This document shows, piece after piece, positions 5,739 to 14,542 of a stretch of 21,418 nt of DNA. This DNA comes from UM-FILTER-42-14 sp964586055 (lineage in GTDB: Bacteria; Patescibacteriota; Microgenomatia; UBA1400; PJMF01). Both the position numbers and the translations under genes were made by a program. The notes beneath the pieces are model-generated. The model was not told the DNA's origin. It worked only from the letters and a program-made list of their open reading frames with translations, and made no database searches. The stretch is taken from positions 1 through 21,418 of the forward strand of contig CAZPFX010000016.1 in the NCBI GenBank assembly GCA_964586055.1, given 5' to 3'. The first letter of the stretch is position 1. Each line of letters opens with the position of its first letter.

Positions 5739-7991
5739 ATGAAGTGGTCCAAAGAGAGACTGGTATTGCCAGTACGTCATCAGCTTATTAATATTATTGT
5801 CGCTGCATTGCTGTTTGTTGCAGCTATCCCTGATATTTCTCATGCAGATAGTCCTGACACAGGCATTGACAATGATCAACGCATCAGTGAAATGGTGATT
5901 TTTGCAGAATGCGGAAATGTTCACAGTGAAACTCTCAAAGAGCTAGTGCGGCTTCGAACATTTTTATCCAAGCCCACAGATGTCCTATTGGCTTCTGTGC
6001 CCAGGATAATACAGGCAGTTATTAGCGATCCCTCGACAGAATATTGGCAAAATAAAAGATTTTGTTTCGCTGTTGCAGGAGAGCATCAGCCAGTAAGTTA
6101 TTTGGATGCAGTTCCGATAGTAGACTGGTTGAATCTGGGACAGCTTCCTCTTGATTCGCAGGCAGAAATGCTTGTCAATGGCTACCAAGACCTTGTAAGA
6201 GATTCTATCTCATATTTAGTATTCCGCGAGGTTGTAGACAAGGCCACTTTATCTATAGAAGATTCGCCGATAATTGACAGATTTATAGAAGAGTTTGCAG
6301 CAGATTATGTACAATCGCCTTTAGATCATTCGAATAATGAATTGGTGGCTGCAAGATTAAGCCATGCTGTGATCAAATATATTTTTGAGTCAACAGAAAT
6401 TGATCCAGAATTTGATGAGTTGCTACACAAAATTGGATTTAAAGAAGTAGAGCGATTGAGGGTCAGCCTAGAATTTATTGTAGAGAATGGTTATGTGCCA
6501 TCTTACGCAATGTTATCAGCAATAGTTAGCAGCTACCAACCAAGTCAGTCCATTGACCCTAGTTTTTTTCTTAGTACTTACAGACCCAAAGATTATGTTG
6601 ACCCGAACAAGCCAAGGCTATCATTTCCAAGAGGGCTCGAAGATTTTCGCTTAGCCACTTCGAAAATAGCAGATCTTTTTGGTTTAAATGACGGCAGAAT
6701 ATCATTATCAGAAATTACTTATCGTGGCATTCCAGTTCCAAGTGCAGCTTGGTTTCACGCTGATGAAGGCTCTAAAAGTGTTGAACTCTATCCTTTACTG
6801 CTTCAACAAGATGTGGAAACCTTTGTACGAGTGCTTATCCATGAGTTCACACACATTCCAACTACTGGTGAAAAATCAAATACCAGCCTTGAGGTACAAA
6901 AACAAATATCAGATGTTCGTTATAAATTAGCAGAGATACTAATGGAGATGCCTGCTGAGCAGATATATCAATTAGTGGGAAACTATGGGTTTTGTAGATA
7001 TGAACAGATGTTACTCAAACTATCGACGCTCTGGGCTGATACTTACAGAGATATTGAATTTTCTCAACTTCCTTCAGATGTTCAGTCAAAGCTTGGCGAA
7101 ATTATTCCAGAGTCCGGCGAGCTATCTGTTTCACAGGCAAGAGAATTGTGGAAGTTTCTTGAGGAGCTTGATGAAAAGGGCTTAGTTGATATTAATGTTT
7201 TTAGGCCAATTCACATTACGGATGAGGTCTCTTTATTATTTCGACTTCGAGTGGTAGAAGGCAATTTAATTGGATCGGATGATTTCTCAGAATTAACTTC
7301 AGAACTCGTTGGCAACATACTGACAATTGATGATTCTTCTTACCATTTCATTGCAGATAAATTCCCAGAATTAGTGAAGGAAGTTGAAAATTTCCTAAAG
7401 AATTCCACGGGTAATAACTACTCCTTAGAAGAGTATCGTAAAAAAATAGATGAAATTACTACTGAACTTAAATTACGCAGAGCTGAGAAAATAGTTTTAC
7501 TTCTACCACTTTCTCAAGGTGAAATTGGCCCCAGAAATGCAGACGAAATACTAGTTTCTAAGACGGAAAGCTCGGTATGGACCGAGCTAATGAAAATAGC
7601 AGAGCTTGATTCGCAAGAAATTCACGCTGCTTTAAATGATTTTGGAGAGTCAAAAAATCTTAACTCAGAGCAGGTAACGGCGTTGGAGCAGTTGTTATTT
7701 TCGTATAGACAATACTACTATGCATTAGTAGCAAATCCTGATGAGTGCAAGGTGGGATACGAGACTGGATTTTCACCAGCCTGCGAGTCTGACATGGCGG
7801 TCAGTGTTTTTTTTAAGGTAACAAATGTAGAATTCTTTGTGTCTGTTTTACAGAGAATTGTTAATAGTAATTTTGACCCATATGAAATCAGAAGAGCAGA
7901 CTCGATTTATCAAGGCTATCTGAGTAAAATATTTTTTTCAAAATTTAGCTGGGACATGAGCAGTATGTCAGAGAGATTCTCGTCGGAATAG
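5739..7991 (+). CDS. Secreted protein with HEFTH zinc-protease motif
   Basis: I do not recognise this 750-aa protein. It starts with a positively charged stretch and a hydrophobic core (about residues 15-31) ending in ISHA|DSPD, a plausible signal-peptidase I site near residue 36; there is no lipobox. The only known motif is HEFTH at 368-372 within VRVLIHEFTHIP, which fits the HExxH helix of zinc metallopeptidases. The third zinc ligand is not obvious; E385 about 12 residues later is one candidate. The rest is mainly helical and acidic, with a few scattered cysteines and no second membrane helix. It has its own promoter and is probably monocistronic. A secreted metallopeptidase is the best guess; a degenerate, non-catalytic relative is possible. 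Confidence 0.65.
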   Translation: MKWSKERLVLPVRHQLINIIVAALLFVAAIPDISHADSPDTGIDNDQRISEMVIFAECGNVHSETLKELVRLRTFLSKPTDVLLASVPRIIQAVISDPSTEYWQNKRFCFAVAGEHQPVSYLDAVPIVDWLNLGQLPLDSQAEMLVNGYQDLVRDSISYLVFREVVDKATLSIEDSPIIDRFIEEFAADYVQSPLDHSNNELVAARLSHAVIKYIFESTEIDPEFDELLHKIGFKEVERLRVSLEFIVENGYVPSYAMLSAIVSSYQPSQSIDPSFFLSTYRPKDYVDPNKPRLSFPRGLEDFRLATSKIADLFGLNDGRISLSEITYRGIPVPSAAWFHADEGSKSVELYPLLLQQDVETFVRVLIHEFTHIPTTGEKSNTSLEVQKQISDVRYKLAEILMEMPAEQIYQLVGNYGFCRYEQMLLKLSTLWADTYRDIEFSQLPSDVQSKLGEIIPESGELSVSQARELWKFLEELDEKGLVDINVFRPIHITDEVSLLFRLRVVEGNLIGSDDFSELTSELVGNILTIDDSSYHFIADKFPELVKEVENFLKNSTGNNYSLEEYRKKIDEITTELKLRRAEKIVLLLPLSQGEIGPRNADEILVSKTESSVWTELMKIAELDSQEIHAALNDFGESKNLNSEQVTALEQLLFSYRQYYYALVANPDECKVGYETGFSPACESDMAVSVFFKVTNVEFFVSVLQRIVNSNFDPYEIRRADSIYQGYLSKIFFSKFSWDMSSMSERFSSE

Positions 7992-8029
7992 AATAATATT
8001 TATCCATCAAGGATGGTAAGATAGAGACG

Positions 8030-8035
8030 TATTCT
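8030..8035 (+). promoter_or_regulatory. -10 box of the NUDIX gene
   Basis: TATTCT ends seven bases before the ATG at 8043, and there is no Shine-Dalgarno sequence, which fits a leaderless transcript. No convincing -35 box is seen, so the call is tentative. Confidence 0.4.
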
Positions 8036-8042
8036 TGAACAC

Positions 8043-8549
8043 ATGCCACACGACGACCAAGCCGAATTATTTTATAGAGTTGATGAGAACGACAACGTTT
8101 TAGGTTCTGTAACGCGGAAAGAAGCGCACTCAGATAATACGATCATCCACCGTGCCGTTGATATAGCCATCACAAATTCAAAAAACCAAATTCTTTTGCA
8201 AAAAAGAAGTATGCATAAGGATACTAACCCAGGATTCTGGAGTATTTCTGCAAGTGGCCATGTCACTTTTGGGGAGACATATCAGCAGGCAGCGGAGCGA
8301 GAAACTGAGGAGGAGCTTGGAGTAAAGGTTCAGCTGAAATTTGTTACCAGTGATCTAATAAAGCTTGAGAGAGAACAAGAGATAACAGGTATCTTTTTGG
8401 GAGGACTTGAGCTTACTCCTACTGAATTTGACACAACAGAAGTTTCGGAAGTTAGATGGATTGATTTAGAGGACTTGTCGGAATTTATAAAGAAACATGA
8501 TTTTAGTGCTTCCCCAATTCAAACATTAAAAATTCTGCATTTTCTGTAG
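8043..8549 (+). CDS. NUDIX hydrolase, isopentenyl-diphosphate isomerase-like branch
   Basis: The 168-aa protein contains a complete Nudix box at residues 72-94. It starts GHVTFGE, continues after seven residues with RETEEELG and ends in V, giving the metal-binding glutamates of GX5EX7REUXEEXGU. The N-terminal part (LFYRVDENDNVLG, then HRAVDIAI and LLQKRS) resembles the IDI/YfcD-type subgroup, in which true isomerases add a catalytic Cys and Glu. No equivalent Cys is seen, as the protein has none, so hydrolysis of a nucleoside diphosphate derivative is more likely than isomerisation. It is about the usual length, cytoplasmic, and apparently its own transcription unit between the secreted protein and the MerT-thioredoxin fusion. 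Confidence 0.9.
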   Translation: MPHDDQAELFYRVDENDNVLGSVTRKEAHSDNTIIHRAVDIAITNSKNQILLQKRSMHKDTNPGFWSISASGHVTFGETYQQAAERETEEELGVKVQLKFVTSDLIKLEREQEITGIFLGGLELTPTEFDTTEVSEVRWIDLEDLSEFIKKHDFSASPIQTLKILHFL

Positions 8550-8588
8550 CCAGTCACTAATCTCACGCAAAAAAAATAGACGCTGTGA

Positions 8589-8594
8589 TATGAT
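8589..8594 (+). promoter_or_regulatory. Extended -10 promoter of the MerT-thioredoxin gene
   Basis: TGATATGAT (8586-8594) is an extended -10 element: TG, one base, then TATGAT. It ends 9 nt before the ATG at 8604, so transcription should start at or close to that ATG. This argues against the in-frame TTG at 8595 as the start. No -35 box is needed or seen. Confidence 0.55.
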
Positions 8595-8603
8595 TTGTGG
8601 CTC

Positions 8604-9380
8604 ATGAAAGATCTATCCAAAAAAGATGTGCTTGCTGTTTCTTCGATTGGGGCTCTAATAGCAGGGCTCTGCTGCTTCTCTCCTTTGGTGCTGGTCTTAC
8701 TCGGATTAGCGACGACTTCTTTTGCCACTAGTCTTTCAACAACTTTTTATGAGGGTTATAAGTGGTATTTTCGTCTTGCTGGTCTAGCATTTATCGTCTT
8801 TGCTTATCTTTATTGGTATGTGACAAGAACACGCGGATGTAGCTTGGATGTGAAAGCTAAAGTAAGAAAAAAGATGCTGAACTTGTTCTTATTAAGCGTC
8901 ATTTCTTTTGTCGTCATCTATGTTGTTTGGCTCTACGTGATTGTAGAATTTTGGGGGGTGAGGTTATCGATTTGGGAAGCTCCTGCATGGGCAACCAAGA
9001 TATCGAAAACTGAGAATGTCGAAGCTGTTGATTCGCAAATTTTGGAAGCTGATGCTGCTGATTTCGGCCAATATACTGAATATTCACAGGAAGCTTTAGA
9101 CGCAACGTTATCATCTGGAAAAGAAGCTGTGTTATTTTTTCACGCGCCTTGGTGCCCAACTTGCCGCTCAGCTGAAGAAGATATTTTGGTCAACATTTCG
9201 AGCTTGCCTTCTTCTTTGGTGATTTTTAAAACTGACTTTGATTCTGAGGATGAATTAAAAAACAAATATGGAATTGTGACTCAACATACTTTTGTGCTTC
9301 TTGATTCAGATAAAAATCTATCCAAGTCCTGGGTGGGTGGAGAAACAGAAACCCTCCTTGATAGATTGAATTCTCGTTAG
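8604..9380 (+). CDS. MerT-like membrane domain fused to a thioredoxin-like domain
   Basis: With the ATG at 8604 the protein has 258 residues. Residues 8-75 resemble the mercuric-ion transporter MerT: a membrane helix with the vicinal cysteine pair GLCCFSP (C23-C24), then a second helix, with GC (C79) in the following loop and a third helix at about 91-114. After a linker, residues 155-258 form a thioredoxin-like domain with FFHAPWCPTC (C184, C187) and a final beta strand. The usual cis-proline is replaced (TQHTFVLL, His228). MerT hands Hg2+ between cysteine pairs; here the second pair sits on a redox fold, which suggests metal uptake or transmembrane thiol/electron transfer, like CcdA or DsbD. 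No merA, merP or merR is nearby. The 3' end overlaps the convergent RND gene by 4 bp. Confidence 0.75.
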   Translation: MKDLSKKDVLAVSSIGALIAGLCCFSPLVLVLLGLATTSFATSLSTTFYEGYKWYFRLAGLAFIVFAYLYWYVTRTRGCSLDVKAKVRKKMLNLFLLSVISFVVIYVVWLYVIVEFWGVRLSIWEAPAWATKISKTENVEAVDSQILEADAADFGQYTEYSQEALDATLSSGKEAVLFFHAPWCPTCRSAEEDILVNISSLPSSLVIFKTDFDSEDELKNKYGIVTQHTFVLLDSDKNLSKSWVGGETETLLDRLNSR

Positions 9381-12300
9381 GAAGCTTTTAAGTTGTTGTC
9401 TTCTTCTTCAAACCAAAGAGAGTAGACGACTGGAATAAACAGAAGCATTGTTATTCCAGAGATCGATAATCCCGAAATAATGGCTCCCCCAAGTCCTTGC
9501 CAGATAGGATCAGAAAGAGTAATGGGCACTAGCCCAACTATCGTTGTAAGTGAGCTGAAAAAGATTGGCTGTAGTCTACTTCCAGACGCATCAACAATGG
9601 CGTCGATCATGCTCATGCCGACTTTTGAATTTTGGCTGATTTTATCTACCAAGACTATTGAGTTGTTTACGACAATACCGAAGAGGGCTAGGACTCCGAT
9701 GAGAGCCGGGAATGAGAGAGGTGTGCCAGTCAGAGCGAATAGTAGAAAAACTCCGGAAATGGCCAGTGGAATGACCATCATGATGATAATTGCTTTTCTA
9801 AAAGAGCTTAGTTGCACCACCATTGTTGCCAGAATCAGCACAAATGATAAGAGCATTGCTTGGAGAATTGATTGGACAGATTTCTCATTTTCTTGATTGG
9901 CGCCGCCCGTACCGAAATTGTATCCTTTTGGCAAAGAAAGAGTGTCCAGATAGTCGAAGAGTTTTGAGTTAGTCTCTGGAGCTGAGAAACCCTCAGATAC
10001 TCCCGCCGTTATGGTGACACTTCGTTTTCTTTCTTCTCTGGTGATTTTTGCTGAGCTTGGTTTCAGAACAAAGCTTCCCAAAGACGAAATAGGATAGATT
10101 CCTGACTGAGAAACAATATTTAGACTGGGTAGTTCTTCAGGCTGGAGAAGTCTTTTGCTAGCATATAAAATTATTTTCTTTTCCTCATCTCTATCGGCTG
10201 TTATTGGGAGCTTGCCAACTTCTAGACCGCCCATGCTTGTTCTTAGCCAAAAACCAACGTCACTCGTCGAGAGTCCTTGGGCAGCCAAGCTTTGTAAATC
10301 GGGTTGGAATGACAGCTTGCTTGTGCTCGGTTTTATTGATCGAGATATGTTGACGACGCCCGGCTGTGACTCAAGATATTCTTCGACCTGATTGGTAATC
10401 TGAGAAAGTTCTGAAAGCTCATCACCGAGAATTTTCACTGTTACGTCACTCCCGGCAGGAGGCCCGCCACTTTGGGCAAAAAATGTTAGTTTCCCAGTTG
10501 TATAGCCAGAAAACTCATTTCGAAAATCATCAAGTATTTGACTAGAGGTTCTTGTTCTGGTGTTTTTTTCGCCTATTCTTAGCGAAATTCTAGCAATATT
10601 GTCTGATCCAGCTCCGCCTCCACTAGATCCGCCGGTGTCCAGAGCCTGTCCAAGTTCGATAGTACCGAAGTTTAACTCTGGCAATTTTCTTAGCTTCTCA
10701 AATAAGTCTAAGGAAGCTAGTTCTGTTTCTGTAGCGCTAGTCCCTGTGGGCAGTTCAAGCCCAACATAGATTATTTCGGAATCACTTTTAGGAAAGAACT
10801 CTCCTGGAACAAATCCGAGCGGAACGAGACTGTAGGAGAATAAAGAGACAATGACTACGCCGCTAATAAGTTGAAATTTGGCAGACCTAGATAAAAGAAT
10901 TCTTCTGAGGATATTTTGATATTTATCTTTCAAGTAGTCTAGATTTACAACACCCTCATCAAAGATTTTTGCAGTTCTTATGGCCAAGCCCTTTAATTTT
11001 GAGTGACTAATTTCTCCCAAAGCTCTCTTCTTAATTATCGTTCTCCATCTATAGGTTAATATAAATAGAATTATTCCAATCATAGAAATCGCAATAGCTA
11101 GGGGCTGCGTACGCAAGAAAGATATCGCAAAACCAAGCACGGTTATAACGAGAATTGATTTAAGTAAAATCACCACCCTTCTTGGTACAGAAAGTTCCAG
11201 AAGGACAACCATAAGAGGTAAGGTGATCAAAACAGCTACGGCAGTTGAAGCCAGAAGGGTTGAGGACACAACTACAGGGATTGGTTTAATGAATTCACCA
11301 ATAATGCCAGAGGCTAAAAGCAGTGGCAAAAATGCCCAGACAGTGGTTAGGGTTGTCGTCCAAATTGGAATAATAAAATCTCTCCATACGAGGAGACCAA
11401 CTTCTCTTGGCGAGAACTTGCCTGATCTGTAGTACTCAGTGGTTGAGGCGATCACTACGATCGCATCATCGAGGAGAAGTCCTAGAGCTAGAAGTAAAGA
11501 AAATAAGGTCAAAAAGTTAATTGTCTGGCCAGTGGCGCCTATGACAGTGAATGAAACAAGGAAAGTTAGGGGAATGCTTATAGAAACGAGAAGGGCTTGT
11601 CTAAGACCAAGAAAAAACAGCAGGGTTAAAAAGACTAAGCCAATCGTGGTGGCAAAATTTCCAACTAGTTCAGAAAACTGAGTGTTTATGTCTTCGGCGT
11701 TGCTGGTGAGGGTGGTGATTTTGAGACTTCCTTGATACTTTTTTTCAAAATCATCGACGATTTCTTTTGCATCTTGCTCGGCTTCAGTAATGTCTGCTCC
11801 CGAACTTTTATAGACGCCAATGGTTACAGCTGGATCTAGAGCTCCATTTTTCTCACCATAGTATGTGCGTTTTTGTTGTGGGGCTGGCCTAGAGATAATT
11901 TCTGCAATATCTGAAAGTTGATAAATTTGACCTGAAGAAGTAATGGGGAGATTCCTTAAGCTTTCAATTGAGGTAGTGCTAGCGTCGATGGCAACTCCAT
12001 ATGAATTTCTGGCATTAGTCGTTGTTCCGGCTGGAGATGATTTGGTGACGGCGCTGATGGCCGATCTAAGCTGGGCGGGTTGAAAGCCTATCTCAGCCAT
12101 TTTTTCGGCTGACATTATTATTTGTACTTCCTCATCTTCAAGGCCATTTATAGAAACATTGCCAACGCTGGGGATATTTTTTAGTTGTTTTTCGAGATCT
12201 GTGACCAGGCGCTCAAGACTTGCCCGACTATGTGAAGGGCTGGTGACCACGAACTCCCAGACGGGAACGTTTTCGAAGTCGAGAGCATTGACTAAGGGAG

Positions 12301-12727
12301 TAGTCGCTTCGTCAGGTAAATTTGTGACAGCGTCGACATACTTCTGGACTTCATCTCGCGCCTCATTCGGTGAAACTTTTGACACGAACTGGGCAGTAAT
12401 AATCGAAACGCTTTCCTGAGATGTTGAGTTTAGCGTATCAATGCCGTCAGACGAGGATATCTCTTGCTCGAGAGGAATCGTAATTAGAGACTCCACTTCT
12501 TCTGGACTTGCTCCTGGGAGAGTAGTGACGACGGTGACAATTGGAATTTTAACTTCTGGATTCAGGCGCCTAGGAATAGTGATAAAATTAAAAATGCCAA
12601 AAAGAATGATGCCAATGATAAGGATCATCACTAGGCGAATGTTTGATAGGTACTTGGATACCAAGTCAGTACCAAGACTCTTGGGAAAATCTAAGCGATC
12701 GAGATAGGAGCGGAATTTTTTGCTCAC
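9377..12727 (-). CDS. RND-family efflux permease (AcrB/HAE type)
   Basis: The 1116-aa protein has the duplicated RND architecture: TM1 at about residues 31-51, a large extracytoplasmic porter loop opening with VVTTLPGASPEEVE, a block of helices at about 355-560, a linker, TM7 near 620, a second loop, and five final helices ending near residue 1105. The TM4 proton-relay pair D420-D421 (GLLLDDAIVV) is intact. In the second half the position of the AcrB lysine reads VNNSIVLVDK, so Asn replaces it, as in many other RND subgroups. The substrate is unknown. The start is GTG, preceded by GGAG five bases upstream, and lies 2 bp after the adaptor gene, so both are one operon. Its last 4 bp overlap the convergent MerT-thioredoxin gene, leaving no room for a separate terminator. 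Confidence 0.95.
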   Translation of the reverse strand: MSKKFRSYLDRLDFPKSLGTDLVSKYLSNIRLVMILIIGIILFGIFNFITIPRRLNPEVKIPIVTVVTTLPGASPEEVESLITIPLEQEISSSDGIDTLNSTSQESVSIITAQFVSKVSPNEARDEVQKYVDAVTNLPDEATTPLVNALDFENVPVWEFVVTSPSHSRASLERLVTDLEKQLKNIPSVGNVSINGLEDEEVQIIMSAEKMAEIGFQPAQLRSAISAVTKSSPAGTTTNARNSYGVAIDASTTSIESLRNLPITSSGQIYQLSDIAEIISRPAPQQKRTYYGEKNGALDPAVTIGVYKSSGADITEAEQDAKEIVDDFEKKYQGSLKITTLTSNAEDINTQFSELVGNFATTIGLVFLTLLFFLGLRQALLVSISIPLTFLVSFTVIGATGQTINFLTLFSLLLALGLLLDDAIVVIASTTEYYRSGKFSPREVGLLVWRDFIIPIWTTTLTTVWAFLPLLLASGIIGEFIKPIPVVVSSTLLASTAVAVLITLPLMVVLLELSVPRRVVILLKSILVITVLGFAISFLRTQPLAIAISMIGIILFILTYRWRTIIKKRALGEISHSKLKGLAIRTAKIFDEGVVNLDYLKDKYQNILRRILLSRSAKFQLISGVVIVSLFSYSLVPLGFVPGEFFPKSDSEIIYVGLELPTGTSATETELASLDLFEKLRKLPELNFGTIELGQALDTGGSSGGGAGSDNIARISLRIGEKNTRTRTSSQILDDFRNEFSGYTTGKLTFFAQSGGPPAGSDVTVKILGDELSELSQITNQVEEYLESQPGVVNISRSIKPSTSKLSFQPDLQSLAAQGLSTSDVGFWLRTSMGGLEVGKLPITADRDEEKKIILYASKRLLQPEELPSLNIVSQSGIYPISSLGSFVLKPSSAKITREERKRSVTITAGVSEGFSAPETNSKLFDYLDTLSLPKGYNFGTGGANQENEKSVQSILQAMLLSFVLILATMVVQLSSFRKAIIIMMVIPLAISGVFLLFALTGTPLSFPALIGVLALFGIVVNNSIVLVDKISQNSKVGMSMIDAIVDASGSRLQPIFFSSLTTIVGLVPITLSDPIWQGLGGAIISGLSISGITMLLFIPVVYSLWFEEEDNNLKAS

Positions 12728-12729
12728 AG

Positions 12730-14172
12730 CTACTCCGTTTTAATCCGAACGTCTGCGACCACAGTTCGGTCTAAGATTATTTGATCGCCCTCGCTGAGAC
12801 CACTTTTCACAGCAACATAATTCCCTTGGACTTCACCAATACTAATTACTTTAGACCTGGCATAGCCATCTTCGGCAACAAAAACTTCGGTACTAATTTC
12901 ATTTTGATGAACGGCGCTAAGGGGAATGAATGGCATTGATGAACTGGTGTCGCTTGATCCAAGTGGTATTTCAATTTTGATAAGACCTTTTTCAGTTACT
13001 AATTCGCTATATTCTTGCGGCAAACTATAGATAATAGTTCTTAACTGACCATCGGTAGCTATTTGGGATATGTATTCTGGAAAGAGTTCGATTTTTTTGC
13101 CGTCTAGAAAAACCAAGCTAGGTTCAAGCATTGAAACTTGCGAGGCACTGCCCGCTGGCAAAGTTGCTACAAGCTGCGTTTCTTTAATATCGCAAAACAA
13201 AGTTGCAAGTTTATCGCCTGGCTTCACTTGTTGTCCCTCTCTAACGAAGACTCTTTCTATCACTCCTGAGAACGGGGTGGTTGGATACATAAGTGATTCT
13301 TGAGCTCTTGCTAACTTATATTGAAGCTCGCTAATATCTTTATTCAGATCTAGGGCTTTCTGTTGTAAGTCAAGCTGCTTGATTAGGACATCTTTTTGCA
13401 AATTTGAAAGATTTGCTGGCGGGTTTTCCCCATCAACTTGATATCTAGTTGATCTGAGAGACTGTCTGAGCGCATTTGTTGCTGAAGCGTAGGTGGACTT
13501 GGTTTTCTTTGCTGCCTCTACATCTGAAGAGCTAGTTGAGGTGCTTATTGTGTTGTCGAGGGTTTCGATTATTGATTCATTTAGAGAGATCAAGGCCTCT
13601 GTTTCTGAGATAGATTGATTAGAAATATCACGTAGCTGATCTGAATTTGCATCAGTCTTTTCTGCTATTTGTTTCTGAGAATCTATTAAAGACTTCTGGG
13701 CGTCATAGGTTTGGACGACTGAGTCGTATTGCTTTTTACTCACTTGGGTTTGTAGGGCAGGGATGTTGCTACCGTTGTATGTGCTCGCTAAACTCACTAC
13801 TTGTTTATAGGCAGAGACTTTTTGACCCGGAGAAACTCTCACTTTTGAAACCACTCCAGAAGTTTGAGCAGAAATAACAATGATGCCTGTTTTTTCTACC
13901 CTAGCTTGGGCAGAGATGCTCGGCGCTTCTCCAATGGAAAATGTTTCGACTGTGTAGATTGGTTCTTCTGGTTTTTCAATCACATCGGGAGTTTTTAATC
14001 GAGAGCTGATGACTAGGAGTCCAAGTAAGAGTGCGAGAAGTATTAATAATGAAGTTATAGGTCTTTTTTGAAGCTGAGATTCTGCTCTCTTAAACGACAC
14101 AGCTGAAGTCTTAAAAATAGCCTTTTTATAGCCGTAAATAGTATTTTTATATGAGATATTTGTTCTTGGCAC
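12730..14172 (-). CDS. RND efflux membrane-fusion (periplasmic adaptor) protein
   Basis: This 480-aa HlyD/AcrA-type adaptor has a basic cytoplasmic N-terminus, one membrane anchor at about residues 40-57 and no lipobox. The first lipoyl half follows (SGVVSKVRVSPGQKV, about residues 99-113), then a long Gln/Ser/Lys-rich alpha-helical hairpin at about 120-290, the second lipoyl half (TPFSGVIERVFVREGQQVKPG) and beta-barrel and membrane-proximal domains. The hairpin is long, which in diderms would contact TolC, yet no outer-membrane gene is present. The start is GTG; the TATAAT box 11 nt upstream leaves a leader of only about 5 nt. It is the first gene of the operon, 2 bp before the permease gene. 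Confidence 0.92.
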   Translation of the reverse strand: MPRTNISYKNTIYGYKKAIFKTSAVSFKRAESQLQKRPITSLLILLALLLGLLVISSRLKTPDVIEKPEEPIYTVETFSIGEAPSISAQARVEKTGIIVISAQTSGVVSKVRVSPGQKVSAYKQVVSLASTYNGSNIPALQTQVSKKQYDSVVQTYDAQKSLIDSQKQIAEKTDANSDQLRDISNQSISETEALISLNESIIETLDNTISTSTSSSDVEAAKKTKSTYASATNALRQSLRSTRYQVDGENPPANLSNLQKDVLIKQLDLQQKALDLNKDISELQYKLARAQESLMYPTTPFSGVIERVFVREGQQVKPGDKLATLFCDIKETQLVATLPAGSASQVSMLEPSLVFLDGKKIELFPEYISQIATDGQLRTIIYSLPQEYSELVTEKGLIKIEIPLGSSDTSSSMPFIPLSAVHQNEISTEVFVAEDGYARSKVISIGEVQGNYVAVKSGLSEGDQIILDRTVVADVRIKTE

Positions 14173-14183
14173 AATGGTTTGAG

Positions 14184-14212
14184 ATTATACAAAAAAGTCA
14201 TGAAAATGGCAA
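14184..14212 (-). promoter_or_regulatory. Promoter of the RND efflux operon
   Basis: On the minus strand TTGCCA (14212-14207), a 17-bp spacer and TATAAT (14189-14184) form a near-consensus promoter. The -10 box ends 11 nt before the GTG at 14172. It lies back-to-back with the rhuM-remnant promoter; only 72 bp separate the two start codons. Confidence 0.65.
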
Positions 14213-14224
14213 CTGAAAAATATG

Positions 14225-14244
14225 TATAATAAAGGTGTTGAATC
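14225..14244 (+). promoter_or_regulatory. -10 box and Shine-Dalgarno sequence of the rhuM remnant
   Basis: TATAAT (14225-14230) is followed by AAAGGTG (14231-14237) about 7 nt before the ATG at 14245. A short leader with a Shine-Dalgarno sequence is therefore likely. The promoter seems intact although the gene behind it is broken. Confidence 0.5.
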
Positions 14245-14493
14245 ATGAACAAAAACAAGACAAAACCGAAATCACAGATAATCATTTATAAAACTGAGTC
14301 AGGAGAGACTAAGATTGACGTTCGATTCGAAGATGAGACTGTGTGGTTGAGCCAAGATGAAATGGCCCAATTGTTCGATAAAGGTCGTTCGACTATTACA
14401 GAGCATATTTCCAATATATTTAAAGAAAATGAATTGGTAGAAAAATCAGTATGTCGGGAATTCCGACGCACTTTGGATGGTGTCAAAAAATAA
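14245..14493 (+). pseudogene. RhuM-family protein, N-terminal fragment
   Basis: The 82 residues match the start of RhuM-family proteins. IIIYKTESGETKIDVRFED is followed by TVWLSQDEMAQLF, STITEHISNIFKE and the KSVCREFRRT segment typical of the N-terminal DNA-binding-like region of this family (often annotated as virulence protein RhuM; function unsettled). Full-length members have roughly 330 residues, but this frame stops at TAA soon after FRRTLDGVKK. The C-terminal end of the same family reappears on the same strand at about 15037-15228, so this looks like the 5' part of a gene that lost its middle. It may still be expressed, as its promoter and Shine-Dalgarno sequence are intact. Confidence 0.75.
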
Positions 14494-14542
14494 CGCCAAT
14501 AGCGTTCTACTGATAATATTTATAAAAAGTTCTTACAAAAAT

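Noticed and set aside
8004..8016. CCATC-AAG-GATGG hairpin as a terminator after the secreted-protein gene.
   Set aside because: Five base pairs, a 3-nt loop and no U-tract; too weak.
8595..8597. TTG at 8595 as start of the MerT-thioredoxin gene.
   Set aside because: It directly follows the extended -10 box, so it should not be transcribed; the ATG at 8604 is preferred.
14492..14506. AACGC-CAATA-GCGTT hairpin at the end of the rhuM fragment as a terminator or att site.
   Set aside because: Only 5 bp, no U-tract and no second copy at the other junction.
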